Counted from the first letter of the stretch, positions 1 through 7,272 are shown. The stretch: DNA of 41,740 nucleotides from Halorubrum persicum (GCF_002727125.1 NZ_NHOA01000039.1:1-41740); one strand, 5' to 3'. The notes: generated by a model from the sequence alone, not told the origin. Program-made: numbers and translations.

Positions 1-333
1 GAGGCGGGTCGGTCGAGACCGTCGCCGTTCGCCGCCGAACACGACGAGGTCGGCCGTGTCGCCGAGGGCCGCCCCCTCTGCGGGGACGCGTGTCAGCGCC
101 GGGGCGTCCTCGACCGCCTCCGCGTAGGGCGAGTCGCGGTCGACCCCCACGCGGTACACGTCGCGGTCGACGTCGAGTCCGACGACGCCGGCCGCGAGCC
201 CCCCGCCGAGAACGACGCCGGCGACGAGCAGGAGCGCGAGCGCCGCGAGCAGGGTTCGGCGGTCGACGCCGCCGCTCGCCCGCGCCGTCTCCCAGCGAGC
301 GACCCGGAGGATCCGCCGAAGTCGGTCGATCAC
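1..333 (-). CDS. ABC-2 type export permease, partial (N-terminus only)
   Basis: The reading frame opens with GTG at 333 and runs off the left edge, so only about 111 N-terminal residues are visible. A basic, amphipathic N-terminus (IDRLRRILRVARWETARAS) is followed by one clear membrane segment at about residues 27-50, then an acidic, soluble stretch typical of the large extracytoplasmic loop of ABC-2 permeases. The GTG overlaps the TGA of the upstream ATPase gene as GTGA, which indicates translational coupling and a transporter pair. The substrate cannot be read from this fragment. Family assignment rests mainly on the coupled ATPase and the single early helix followed by a large loop, so it is moderately sure. 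Confidence 0.7.
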   Translation of the reverse strand, partial: MIDRLRRILRVARWETARASGGVDRRTLLAALALLLVAGVVLGGGLAAGVVGLDVDRDVYRVGVDRDSPYAEAVEDAPALTRVPAEGAALGDTADLVVFGGERRRSRPTRL

Positions 334-1376
334 TCGGCGCCCTCCGGCGGCTCCGTCGGTCGCGCCCCGTCGCGCTCGCTCCCCGTCGGCGCGGTCTCAT
401 CACCCGCTTCGCCGTCCGAACTCCCGGCGGCCCCGCCGCCACCGGTGTACCGCCCCGGCATCGGCCGGCCGACGATATCGAGGAACACGTCCTCCAAACT
501 CGGCTCTCGGGTGCGGATGTCGACGACCTCGCCGCCCGCGGCCGCCGCGGCCTCGCGGACCGCCTCGACGGCGTCCATCGTCGGCACGGTCGTGCGGAAC
601 CGGTCGCCGACCTCCTCGGTCGCGGCGTCGAGGTCGTCGCCGTCGCCGAAGACCCCGACCAGCGCGTCGGTCCGCGCGGGCGACACGTCGGTGAACACGC
701 GGTACGTCGTCTCCCCGTGTCGCTCGCGGATCCCGCCGACGCTCCCGCGGGCGACGATCCGTCCCTCGTTCATCACCGCGACCCGATCGCAGACGGACTC
801 GACGTGGTAGAGGTTGTGCGCCGAGAACACGACGGTCTTTCCGGTCTCGCGCAGCTCGCGGGTGAACTCCAGCACGGAGTTCGTCGTCACCGGGTCGAGC
901 CCCGAGGCCGGCTCGTCGTACACGAGCACGTCGGGGTCGTTGACGAGCGACCGGGCGATGGCGACCTTGCGTTTCATCCCCTTCGACATGTCGCCGAGCC
1001 GGCGCTCGCGGTGGTCCAGTTCCAGCCGGTCGAGCGCGGCCTCGATCCGCTCGTTCGCGGCCTCGTGCGGCACGTCGTACAGGTCGGCGAAGAAGCGCAG
1101 GTACGACAGTGGCGTCATCTCCTCGTACAGCGGCGACTCCTCGGGGAGGAACCCCAACCGGCGGCGCATCTCCGGGTCGTCGGAGGCGAAGCCGGCGACC
1201 TCCACCTCGCCGTCGGTGGGGTCGACGAGCCCGGCGAGCACCTTTAGCGTCGTCGTCTTCCCGGCGCCGTTCGGGCCGACGATGCCGAACACCTCGCCCT
1301 CCGCCACGGAGAAGGTGCTGTCGACGACGGCGGCGAACTCCCCGTACGTCTTCCGCAACCCCTCCACTTCGATCAT
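330..1376 (-). CDS. ABC transporter ATP-binding protein (ABC-2 exporter type)
   Basis: This 348-residue protein is a single nucleotide-binding domain that would energise the membrane partner at 1-333. The Walker A motif GPNGAGKT is at residues 34-41, the Q-loop region near 76-80, the signature appears as SKGMKRK at 131-137 and Walker B LVYDEP is at 151-156, with an H-loop SAH near 186. The SKGM signature and the early ATPase core fit the drug/Na+ export (NatA/CcmA-like) group. The C-terminal 120 residues form a regulatory extension containing EPSLEDVFLDIVG, common in that group, and end in an acidic, low-complexity tail. The start ATG at 1376 precedes a conventional MIEVEGLRKTYG opening. The substrate is unknown. 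Confidence 0.92.
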   Translation of the reverse strand: MIEVEGLRKTYGEFAAVVDSTFSVAEGEVFGIVGPNGAGKTTTLKVLAGLVDPTDGEVEVAGFASDDPEMRRRLGFLPEESPLYEEMTPLSYLRFFADLYDVPHEAANERIEAALDRLELDHRERRLGDMSKGMKRKVAIARSLVNDPDVLVYDEPASGLDPVTTNSVLEFTRELRETGKTVVFSAHNLYHVESVCDRVAVMNEGRIVARGSVGGIRERHGETTYRVFTDVSPARTDALVGVFGDGDDLDAATEEVGDRFRTTVPTMDAVEAVREAAAAAGGEVVDIRTREPSLEDVFLDIVGRPMPGRYTGGGGAAGSSDGEAGDETAPTGSERDGARPTEPPEGAE

Positions 1377-1533
1377 GCGCTCGTGTCCGCCGTCGGGCGG
1401 GTTAAACTCACGCCCGCGGCTATCACCCGCGAGAACGCGGCGGGCGGTGTCGACCTAGGGGAAGGGAGGAGGTGACCCGTCGGGCCGGTGGGTCAACGGC
1501 GGTCGCGGGACGGCTGATTCCCCCGCCGGTAGC

Positions 1534-1539
1534 CTTACA
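1534..1539 (+). promoter_or_regulatory. Box A (CTTACA) for the 1565 gene
   Basis: CTTACA lies 26-31 nt before the ATG at 1565, the spacing expected for a leaderless haloarchaeal transcript. It supports using ATG 1565 rather than the upstream in-frame ATG at 1472. Confidence 0.45.
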
Positions 1540-1564
1540 GCGTCGCTTCGACAACACGTCCCGT

Positions 1565-2524
1565 ATGAGTGACCGACGGGGGGTCACGGATGGACGCGAC
1601 GACGCGCCCGACGGGGCCGGCGGCGGCGCCGCGTCCGATCATCCGGGCGAGCGGGCCGAGGACGCGGCGTCCGGACGCCGGAACGGCGACGCCGCGATCG
1701 ACCCCGCGGTCGCGGCGACGACCCGAGAGGAGCTGCGCACCACGTTCGACTATCAGGTCGAGCGGCTCCGCGAGATCGACAACAAAGCCATCGAGATCCT
1801 GAAGGCGAACCTCCTGCTCATCGGGATCGTCGTCACCGGCGGCTCGATCGTCGTCCAGACGACCGTGGACCTGGCCGTCTTCTTGAACCCCTTCACCGTG
1901 GTCGGGGGGCTCCTCCTCCTCGCGTCGACCGGGCTGGCCGCGGTCACCTACACCGCGTCGGACCTCCGCGGCGGGCTGGACCTCAAGGCCGTCGACGCGG
2001 TGATCACCGCCGAACGCGGGGAGGGAGAGGGGCCGCGGGACGCGGGCGACGGCGCTCCCGAGTTCGAGGAGCGACTCCTCCGGAGCTACGCCGAGTGGAT
2101 CGACTACAACGCGCGCGTCACCGCAGTCAACGACCTGTTAGCGACGGTGACGGTGTTGCTGATATTCGTCGCCTTCGTCTACGTGATCGCCGGCGTCGTC
2201 GTGGGGGCGGCGGGCCTCCCAGCGGTCGGGTCGTGGGTCTCCTTCGTCGCTCTCACGGCCGTTTCGGCCGCCTTCACGTGGGTCGCCGCGCACATGGACC
2301 ACCTCGGTCCCGAAACCACGCACCCGTCGGCGTCGTTCGCCGGGATCCCGATCTCGAAGGGCGGGGACAGGCGGCAGGCGTGGTCGTCGCTCCGGGCCAT
2401 GCTCGGGCGGGCCCCCACGGAGGAAGAAGCGCCCGGAATCGCGACGATCGAGACGGAAGCCGAGGCGGAAGGGGGCAGCGACTCCGAGCCCCCGGAGACG
2501 GAGGGAGAGGGTCCATCCCGGTAA
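1565..2524 (+). CDS. Four-helix membrane protein of unknown function
   Basis: The protein has 319 residues from ATG 1565; an in-frame ATG at 1472 exists but lies upstream of the likely promoter. A Gly/Ala/Asp-rich disordered N-terminus of about 50 residues leads into an amphipathic helix (VERLREIDNKAIEILKANLL) that runs directly into TM1, followed by TM2, a charged loop, TM3-TM4 and an acidic Glu/Ser-rich tail. The arrangement of a soluble helix with a K/A...N pattern feeding a paired-TM hairpin, repeated once, recalls the SLATT and Pycsar-type TM effector families, but I cannot demonstrate homology. It stands alone, with no nucleotidyl cyclase beside it. An ion-channel or stress-sensing role is only a guess. 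Confidence 0.75.
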   Translation: MSDRRGVTDGRDDAPDGAGGGAASDHPGERAEDAASGRRNGDAAIDPAVAATTREELRTTFDYQVERLREIDNKAIEILKANLLLIGIVVTGGSIVVQTTVDLAVFLNPFTVVGGLLLLASTGLAAVTYTASDLRGGLDLKAVDAVITAERGEGEGPRDAGDGAPEFEERLLRSYAEWIDYNARVTAVNDLLATVTVLLIFVAFVYVIAGVVVGAAGLPAVGSWVSFVALTAVSAAFTWVAAHMDHLGPETTHPSASFAGIPISKGGDRRQAWSSLRAMLGRAPTEEEAPGIATIETEAEAEGGSDSEPPETEGEGPSR

Positions 2525-2641
2525 GACGGAGACGACGGCCTACCGGCGGCTCACGAGCGCGGTCGAGCCGACTCACCCGCGGATACGGCTCCCCGATCGG
2601 TATGTTGCGCAAAAGTCGCAAGAAAACAGCGGTCGGGCGAG

Positions 2642-2761
2642 CTACTCCTCTTCTTCCTCTTCCTCGACGGGGGCGCGTCCTCGTTCCCAGACGCCTTTCG
2701 CCGATGTGTCGTTCGGGGCCGTGTGCGAGACGTCTTTCATGGTGTCGCGATCGTTTGCCAT
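2642..2761 (-). CDS. Acidic microprotein with polyglutamate tail
   Basis: A 39-residue protein starts at ATG 2761 (MANDRDTMKDVSHTAPNDTS) and ends with a run of seven glutamates after APV. A longer frame reaches an ATG at 2830, but its extra residues are hydrophobic and unlike the rest, and a TATA-like TTAATA sits about 30-36 nt before 2761. The composition is acidic and hydrophilic, with no membrane segment, no cysteines and no catalytic motif. Several short haloarchaeal proteins share a MKDVSHT-like opening from memory, so I think it is a real, conserved small gene. The function is unknown; binding to a basic partner through the Glu tail is speculation. Confidence 0.6.
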   Translation of the reverse strand: MANDRDTMKDVSHTAPNDTSAKGVWERGRAPVEEEEEEE

Positions 2762-2843
2762 CTTGGCATGGGGTAGCCAGGATCTCCGTATTAACCCTTC
2801 GTGGAAAGAGATAATGATACCTAGTACCATTTAAGGAATTAAT
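2762..2843. promoter_or_regulatory. AT-rich divergent promoter region
   Basis: This short region is clearly AT-richer than its surroundings. On the minus strand TTAATA (about 2790-2797) serves the microprotein. On the plus strand TTTAAG at 2831-2836 and again near 2852-2857 could serve the SRPBCC gene, the second one favouring a leaderless start at GTG 2883. Confidence 0.45.
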
Positions 2844-3353
2844 ATGTGTCGGTTTAAGCACGACGGGACCGTTGAACGGATCGTGAATTATCGGTCTCGT
2901 CTCGGCAGCGAATCGAACGGACGTTTCGATCTCCGGGAGTCCGACGAGGGGTCCGCGTCGACGGTGGTCCGGGAGGGAACGACACTCGCGGTGGGCCGCG
3001 ACATCGCGGTCTCACCGGCGGTCGCCGCCGAGACCCTCCGCGACACGCGCCGGTGGCCTGACTGGGGACCGGCGATCGACGCCGTGGAGAGCGACGACCG
3101 GTACGTGACTCGCGGGACGACCGGACGCGTTCGCGTCGGGGGCGCGTGGCTCCCGTTCCGGGTGACCGCGTGCAACGGCCGACGCTGGGACTGGCGCGTC
3201 GCCGGGATCCCGGCGACCGGGCATCGCGTCGACAGCTACGCCGGTGACGCGGACCGCAGCCGCGTCGTCGTCGAGGTGCCGGCGGTCGCGGCCTGGTACG
3301 TCCCCGTCTGCCGGCGCGCGCTCGACCGGTTCGCGGCGCTGGTCGAGTCGTGA
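2844..3353 (+). CDS. SRPBCC (START/polyketide-cyclase-like) family protein
   Basis: The protein is up to 169 residues from ATG 2844. The conserved fold begins near residue 50 (REGTTLAVGRDIAVSPAVAA) with a helix and the typical WPDWGPAIDAVES segment, then alternating beta strands (TRGTTGRVRVGGAWLPFRV) and a long C-terminal helix (PVCRRALDRFAALV). This is the helix-grip layout of ligand-binding SRPBCC proteins, which carry hydrophobic ligands or catalyse cyclisation. A start at GTG 2883 is also possible, because a box A-like TTTAAG at 2852 would place the transcript start close to it; the first 13 residues are unlike the rest. The gene is convergent with the VOC gene, whose stop is 10 nt away. 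The ligand is unknown. Confidence 0.75.
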   Translation: MCRFKHDGTVERIVNYRSRLGSESNGRFDLRESDEGSASTVVREGTTLAVGRDIAVSPAVAAETLRDTRRWPDWGPAIDAVESDDRYVTRGTTGRVRVGGAWLPFRVTACNGRRWDWRVAGIPATGHRVDSYAGDADRSRVVVEVPAVAAWYVPVCRRALDRFAALVES

Positions 3354-3363
3354 CCGGGACCGC

Positions 3364-3846
3364 TCAGCTCTCGTACCCCTCCTCGAACGGGTCGATCACG
3401 CTGCTGCCGGGCTCCGCCTCGTCGCGGGTGAACCCCGGCCCCGCCGTCGCCAGTTCGAAGACGAGCCCGTCGGGGTCGCTGAAGTAGATGCTCTTGAAGT
3501 AGGTCCGGTCTTTCACCTCGGAGACGCGCACGTCCTGCTCGCGGAGGTGCGCCTGCCACTCGCGGAGCGTCTCCTCGTCCTCGACGCCGAACGCGAAGTG
3601 GTGGCTCGCTCCCGGACCGGGCGCCCCCTGCGAGTTCGGATACTCGAAGTAGGTGACGTTCGTCCCCGGCTCGCCCTTCGGCGTCGGCGAGAAGTAGTAG
3701 TGGGGAGTCCCCGGATCGTCGTAGTTCTGCGTCCGCTTGACCGTGTGCCAGCCGAGCGCGTCCTCGTAGAACGCGACGGTCTCGTCCATGTCGGTGCAGA
3801 TGTTCGTCACGTGGTGCAGTCCGGTCGTCGGCGGAGCGTCGGTCAT
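3364..3846 (-). CDS. VOC-superfamily ring-cleaving dioxygenase/glyoxalase-like protein
   Basis: This 160-residue protein has the paired beta-alpha-beta-beta-beta repeats of vicinal oxygen chelate enzymes. The opening GLHHVTNICTDMDETVAFYE supplies a likely metal histidine (H12), SHHFAFGVED a second (H82/H83), and YFSDPDGLVFELAT the C-terminal glutamate (E131). The sequence style (TPHYYFSPTPKGEPGT) is closest to the extradiol dioxygenase/PcpA/MhqO-like branch rather than glyoxalase I. It follows the DoxX gene on the same strand, 80 nt downstream, and both are divergent from an HxlR regulator. In bacteria this trio handles quinones or electrophiles; that function is inferred here. The substrate is unproven. 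Confidence 0.85.
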   Translation of the reverse strand: MTDAPPTTGLHHVTNICTDMDETVAFYEDALGWHTVKRTQNYDDPGTPHYYFSPTPKGEPGTNVTYFEYPNSQGAPGPGASHHFAFGVEDEETLREWQAHLREQDVRVSEVKDRTYFKSIYFSDPDGLVFELATAGPGFTRDEAEPGSSVIDPFEEGYES

Positions 3847-3926
3847 GTCCGTGTGATCGGTTCTCGTGAAGAAAGTTAGTGGTACGGGTGACCGAGAGCG
3901 AGTCGGACTCCGTCAGCGCCGCCGGA

Positions 3927-4376
3927 TCAGAACAGCCCGAGGCCCACCGCGTACGGCCACGCGCTGCCGCCGACCGCCAGCAGCGCGAGCGCCGCGCCCG
4001 CGCCGTAGACGTTCTTGAGGAACCCCGTCATCTCGCTCTGCTTCTCCTCCGGGTCGTCGATCGACCAGAAGTCGTGCATCGTCACGGCGGAGACCAGCAG
4101 GAACGCCGCGAGCGCGCCGGCCGCGAGGACGGGGAACGCGCCCGCCGCGACCGCGGCCCCGCCGAGCACCAAGACGACCCCGGAGGCGACCACCGAGAAG
4201 CGCGGCGCCGGGAGCCCCTTGAACTCGGCGTAGCCGGCCATGGTGTCGACGTCCATGAAGTGGTTCAACCCCATGAACGCGAGCGTGGCGCCGAACAGGA
4301 TCCGACCGAGCAGGAACAGTTCACCCGCGAGCGGGGCGTCGAACTGGAGCGGTATCGTCGTGAATGCAGCTAACAT
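3927..4376 (-). CDS. DoxX family membrane protein
   Basis: The 149-residue protein has four hydrophobic segments (about residues 15-37, 60-80, 83-102 and 123-148) and the family hallmarks LGRILFGATLAFMGLNHFMD near the start and AAFLLVSAVTMHDFWSIDD before the last helix. DoxX proteins are small four-helix membrane proteins connected with quinone chemistry, thiosulfate oxidation or oxidative stress; MhqP of Bacillus is one member. The gene heads a likely two-gene unit with the VOC gene. A TATA element (TAAATA on this strand, 4404-4411) sits 28-35 nt upstream, so the mRNA is probably leaderless and the CGTATACG palindrome lies between TATA and the start. Confidence 0.88.
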   Translation of the reverse strand: MLAAFTTIPLQFDAPLAGELFLLGRILFGATLAFMGLNHFMDVDTMAGYAEFKGLPAPRFSVVASGVVLVLGGAAVAAGAFPVLAAGALAAFLLVSAVTMHDFWSIDDPEEKQSEMTGFLKNVYGAGAALALLAVGGSAWPYAVGLGLF

Positions 4377-4445
4377 CGTGTAACTACGTATACGGACGTA
4401 ACCTATTTATCGCTTCCCGGACAAGAGTGTAAGCAGGTAACCTCG
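4377..4445. promoter_or_regulatory. Shared divergent promoter and candidate HxlR operator
   Basis: The 69-bp gap separates doxX (minus) and the HxlR gene (plus). One AT element, CTATTTATC around 4403-4411, reads as a box A on both strands: about 30 nt from the doxX start and about 36-42 nt from the HxlR start. Between this element and doxX lies the perfect 8-bp palindrome CGTATACG (4387-4394), and GTAAC occurs three times (4380-4384, 4398-4402, 4437-4441). This suggests repression of doxX and autoregulation by one protein. Confidence 0.55.
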
Positions 4446-4835
4446 ATGTCATCGCAGGAACTCGCCGGCTCCGAACCGGCGGAGACGACCGACGCAGAGC
4501 CCGACACGGACGCGTCTTCCGCCCCGGACACGCCGTGTCCCGTCATCGACTCGCTCGAACAGATCGGCTCGCGCTGGCGGCTCGTCGTGCTCCACGAGCT
4601 GTTGAACGGCGAGTTGCGGTTCAACGAGCTCAAGCGCGAGACCGACGCCAACGCCCGGACGCTCTCGCGCGTGCTCGACGACCTCCAGGAGACCGGCTTC
4701 GTCGACCGCCGGTTGGAGGAGGATTCGCCGGTGGCGACGTACTACAGCCTCACGCCGAAGGGCGAGTCGCTGGCGCCGGTGTTCGAGGAGATCGACGAGT
4801 GGGCCCACGAGTGGCTCGCCGAGTGCAGCGGGTGA
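4446..4835 (+). CDS. HxlR family winged-helix transcriptional regulator
   Basis: The 129-residue protein has a disordered acidic N-terminus of 28 residues, then the HxlR domain: CPVIDSLEQIGSRWRLVVLH (31-50), the recognition region RFNELKRETDANARTLSRVL (58-77) and the wing around VDRRLEEDSPVATYYSLTPKG. HxlR proteins bind DNA as dimers; YodB/CatR/HypR members sense quinones and hypochlorite through a conserved cysteine preceding helix 1. Here C31 occupies that place and C127 near the C-terminus could be the disulfide partner. It is divergent from the doxX-VOC pair, fitting local regulation. Binding of its own promoter and redox sensing are inferences. Confidence 0.92.
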   Translation: MSSQELAGSEPAETTDAEPDTDASSAPDTPCPVIDSLEQIGSRWRLVVLHELLNGELRFNELKRETDANARTLSRVLDDLQETGFVDRRLEEDSPVATYYSLTPKGESLAPVFEEIDEWAHEWLAECSG

Positions 4836-4884
4836 CGCGCTCCCCGGCGAAACGTACTCCCCCCTCCGACCCGTACAGACCGGC

Positions 4885-5346
4885 GTGTACGCCGGACTGA
4901 AGAACACCCCGTGTTGCCTGTGCGGCCGCGACGACACCCACACCCGGATCGCGGTGCCGCCCCGGGCGATCCGGCTGCTGAAGAACGGCGGGCCGATCTC
5001 GTGGCGGGACGTTGTGGGGACGGTGACGCTCCGCTTCTGCGCCGACGACTGGGACCTCGTGAGCGACCTGGCGATCGAGATGGACACCCACCCGCTTTCG
5101 CGGTGCAACGCGGCGCACGTCTCGCTCGACCTCCGCGAGGACCACGAGGCGCTGCTGTCGGCGACGAAGGAGGAGACGGACCAGACCGAACTGGAGGCGC
5201 GGCTCGAACGCGAGGCGGAGTCGACGCTCGACGCCGTCGACGACCCCTACACGGAGGCGCGCGACGTGGTCGAGGCGATCGTGGTGCTGCGCGCGCTGGA
5301 GGAGCTCGACGTGCGAGACCCGCCGGGCGACCCGGTCGCGCCCTGA
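4885..5346 (+). CDS. Conserved haloarchaeal protein with cysteine cluster
   Basis: The 153-residue protein begins at GTG 4885 (MYAGLKNTPCCLCGRDDTHT). C10/C11, C13 and C52 (in RFCADDW) could form a zinc site; the rest is mostly helical, with a charged helix (about 90-140) ending in VVLRALEEL. There is no enzymatic signature I recognise. The start is supported by the absence of any in-frame ATG nearby and by the gap of 49 nt after the HxlR gene, so it could be co-transcribed with it. The gene is convergent with acylphosphatase, the stops being 11 nt apart. Function is unknown; it looks like a family restricted to haloarchaea. Confidence 0.75.
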   Translation: MYAGLKNTPCCLCGRDDTHTRIAVPPRAIRLLKNGGPISWRDVVGTVTLRFCADDWDLVSDLAIEMDTHPLSRCNAAHVSLDLREDHEALLSATKEETDQTELEARLEREAESTLDAVDDPYTEARDVVEAIVVLRALEELDVRDPPGDPVAP

Positions 5347-5357
5347 CTCCCCCCGCC

Positions 5358-5636
5358 CTACCACCGGACCTCGAACCCGTCGAGCCCCTCCGGCGCCTCG
5401 TACTCGGCGTCGACCGCGTCGACGTCGGCGGCCTTGCTCCCCGTCTCGCACCACGCCACCATCTCGTCGACGGCCGCCGCTGGTCCCTCGAAGACGGCCT
5501 CGACGCGCCCGTCGTCGAGGTTGCGCACCCACCCGTCGACCCCCTTCTCGTGGGCGGTGTCGCGCGTCGTCGCGCGGTAGTAGACCCCCTGTACGCGCCC
5601 CGAGACGTACACGTGTGCTCGCGTTCGGTCGGTCAT
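5358..5636 (-). CDS. acyP: Acylphosphatase
   Basis: This 92-residue protein matches the whole acylphosphatase fold. It hydrolyses carboxyl-phosphate bonds, such as in acetyl phosphate or 1,3-bisphosphoglycerate, in the cytoplasm. The phosphate-binding loop GRVQGVYYRATTRDTA contains the catalytic arginine R21, and GWVRNLDDGRVEAVFEG contains the catalytic asparagine N39. The ATG at 5636 is chosen because it gives the standard length and lies 26-31 nt downstream of CTTAAC (5662-5667, minus strand), a good leaderless promoter; longer in-frame extension upstream is low-complexity arginine-rich sequence. It is divergent from the phosphohexomutase gene. Confidence 0.95.
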   Translation of the reverse strand: MTDRTRAHVYVSGRVQGVYYRATTRDTAHEKGVDGWVRNLDDGRVEAVFEGPAAAVDEMVAWCETGSKAADVDAVDAEYEAPEGLDGFEVRW

Positions 5637-5761
5637 CGGTGATGGCTGCGTCCGCCGTCCTGTTAAGCGTCGCGGGGACGGGGACCCCGTCTCGTCCGGC
5701 GGCTGGAACCTGGCGACTCGCAACCGACGACTTCTAACGGAACGCGGTCGACACCACGGGT
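5637..5761. promoter_or_regulatory. Divergent leaderless promoters for acyP and the phosphohexomutase gene
   Basis: On the minus strand CTTAAC (5662-5667) is 26-31 nt before the acyP ATG. On the plus strand TTCTAAC (5732-5738) is 24-30 nt before the ATG at 5762. Both spacings fit haloarchaeal box A elements with essentially no 5' leader. I see no shared palindrome. Confidence 0.5.
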
Positions 5762-7225
5762 ATGGACCTGTTCGGAACCGCGGGGATCCGCGGCAGCGCC
5801 GAGACCCGAGTGACGCCCGAGCTCGCGCTGGCCGTCGGTCGCGCGGTCGCGGCGGAAGTACGGGCGGCCGCTGACGGAGACGCACCCTCCGAAGTCGTGC
5901 TCGCCCGCGACGGGCGCGTGACCGGGCCGGCGATCGCGGCCGCGATGGAGTCGGGGCTCGCGTCGGGAGGCGTCCGGGTGCTCCGAGCCGGCCGGCTGCC
6001 GACGCCGGCGCTCGCGCACGCCTCGCGGGGGCGGTACGGCGTGATGCTCACGGCGTCGCACAACCCGCCGACCGACAACGGGATCAAACTGTTCCGGGAC
6101 GGCAGCGAGTTCGACCGGGACGCCGAGCGCGCCGTCGAGGACCGCGTCGCGGGCGAGGGCTCCCCGGCGCCGTGGGACGAGTGGACCGAGGCGGAGCGCG
6201 TCGACACCCTCGGCGGCTACCTCGACGCGGTCCGCGCGTACGCGGAGCGCTTCGGCGACGACCTCGACGGACTCCGGATCGCGGTCGACTGCGGGAACGG
6301 GATGTCCGCGCCCGCGACGCCGACCGTGCTGCGAGAGCTTGGCGCCGAAGTCGTCACGCTCAACGGGAACGTCGACGGCTACTTCCCCGGTCGCGGGAGC
6401 AAGCCGACGCCCGAGACCCTCCGCGACCTCCGGGCGTTCATCGCCGACGCCAACGAGGGCGTGGCCGCTCCCGGTCGCCCGACCGCGGACGGCGAGCGCG
6501 CCGGCGACGCCGAGGGGTTCGCCTTCGGGATCGGCCACGACGGCGACTCCGACCGCATCGTGATCGTCGACGCCGACGGCGACGTGGTCCACGAGGACAC
6601 CGTTCTCGCGCTGCTCGCGGAGCGGTACACTCGGGAGAGCGACGCCGCCGACCCGGTGGTCGTGACGACGCCGAACGCCTCGGGTCGGATCGACGAGCGC
6701 GTCCGCGAGGCCGGCGGTCGAGTCGACCGCGTTCGCCTCGGCGCGCTCCACGAGGGGATCGCGGCGGTGCGGGCGGACGCCGCCGAGACCGGCGGCGACA
6801 CGCGCGTCGTCTTCGCCGCCGAGCCGTGGAAACACATCCACGTCGGCTTCGGCGGGTGGATCGACGGCGTCGCCTCGGCGGCCGTGATCGCCCGGCTCGT
6901 GGCCGAATCGGGGCTCGACGCGCTCCGCGAGCCGATCGCGGAGCGCCCGTACCGCAAGGTCAGCGTCGACTGCCCGGACGAGGCCAAGCCCGGCGTGATG
7001 GAGCGACTGGCGACGGCCCTCCCCGACGCCTTCCCGGACGCGACGGTCGACACCGACCACGGCGTCCGCCTCGAGTTCCCGGACGCCTCGTGGACGCTGG
7101 TGCGCCCCTCCGGGACGGAGCCGTACGTGCGTGTGTACGCCGAGAGCGACGAGGTCGACGCGCTGATCGCGGACGCCGAGGCGGTCGTCGAGGACGCGGT
7201 GGCCGCTGTCGGCGGCGACGAGTAG
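5762..7225 (+). CDS. glmM: Phosphoglucosamine/phosphomannomutase-type phosphohexomutase
   Basis: The 487-residue protein is an alpha-D-phosphohexomutase that interconverts hexose 1- and 6-phosphates for sugar-nucleotide and glycan synthesis. The active-site phosphoserine loop is TASHNPPTDNG with S99; the metal loop is DGDSDR at 260-265; the C-terminal phosphate-binding motif RPSGTEPYVRVY starts at 448. The opening MDLFGTAGIRG is typical of archaeal GlmM/ManB proteins. Residues near 230-252 form an Ala/Gly/Asp-rich segment just before the metal loop that looks like an insertion. Whether glucosamine, mannose or glucose phosphate is preferred cannot be decided from sequence; haloarchaea carry several paralogues, so the symbol is tentative. 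Confidence 0.93.
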   Translation: MDLFGTAGIRGSAETRVTPELALAVGRAVAAEVRAAADGDAPSEVVLARDGRVTGPAIAAAMESGLASGGVRVLRAGRLPTPALAHASRGRYGVMLTASHNPPTDNGIKLFRDGSEFDRDAERAVEDRVAGEGSPAPWDEWTEAERVDTLGGYLDAVRAYAERFGDDLDGLRIAVDCGNGMSAPATPTVLRELGAEVVTLNGNVDGYFPGRGSKPTPETLRDLRAFIADANEGVAAPGRPTADGERAGDAEGFAFGIGHDGDSDRIVIVDADGDVVHEDTVLALLAERYTRESDAADPVVVTTPNASGRIDERVREAGGRVDRVRLGALHEGIAAVRADAAETGGDTRVVFAAEPWKHIHVGFGGWIDGVASAAVIARLVAESGLDALREPIAERPYRKVSVDCPDEAKPGVMERLATALPDAFPDATVDTDHGVRLEFPDASWTLVRPSGTEPYVRVYAESDEVDALIADAEAVVEDAVAAVGGDE

Positions 7226-7272
7226 TCCCCCCCGCGGGCCGGCGGCGCTCGCGTCCCCCGGAAATGTCTCCC

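Noticed and set aside
4885-5346. Fe-S or redox enzyme from the cysteine-rich start (CCLCGRDD)
   Set aside because: Only three clustered cysteines and one more at C52 are visible; a structural zinc site is simpler and no cofactor-binding domain follows.
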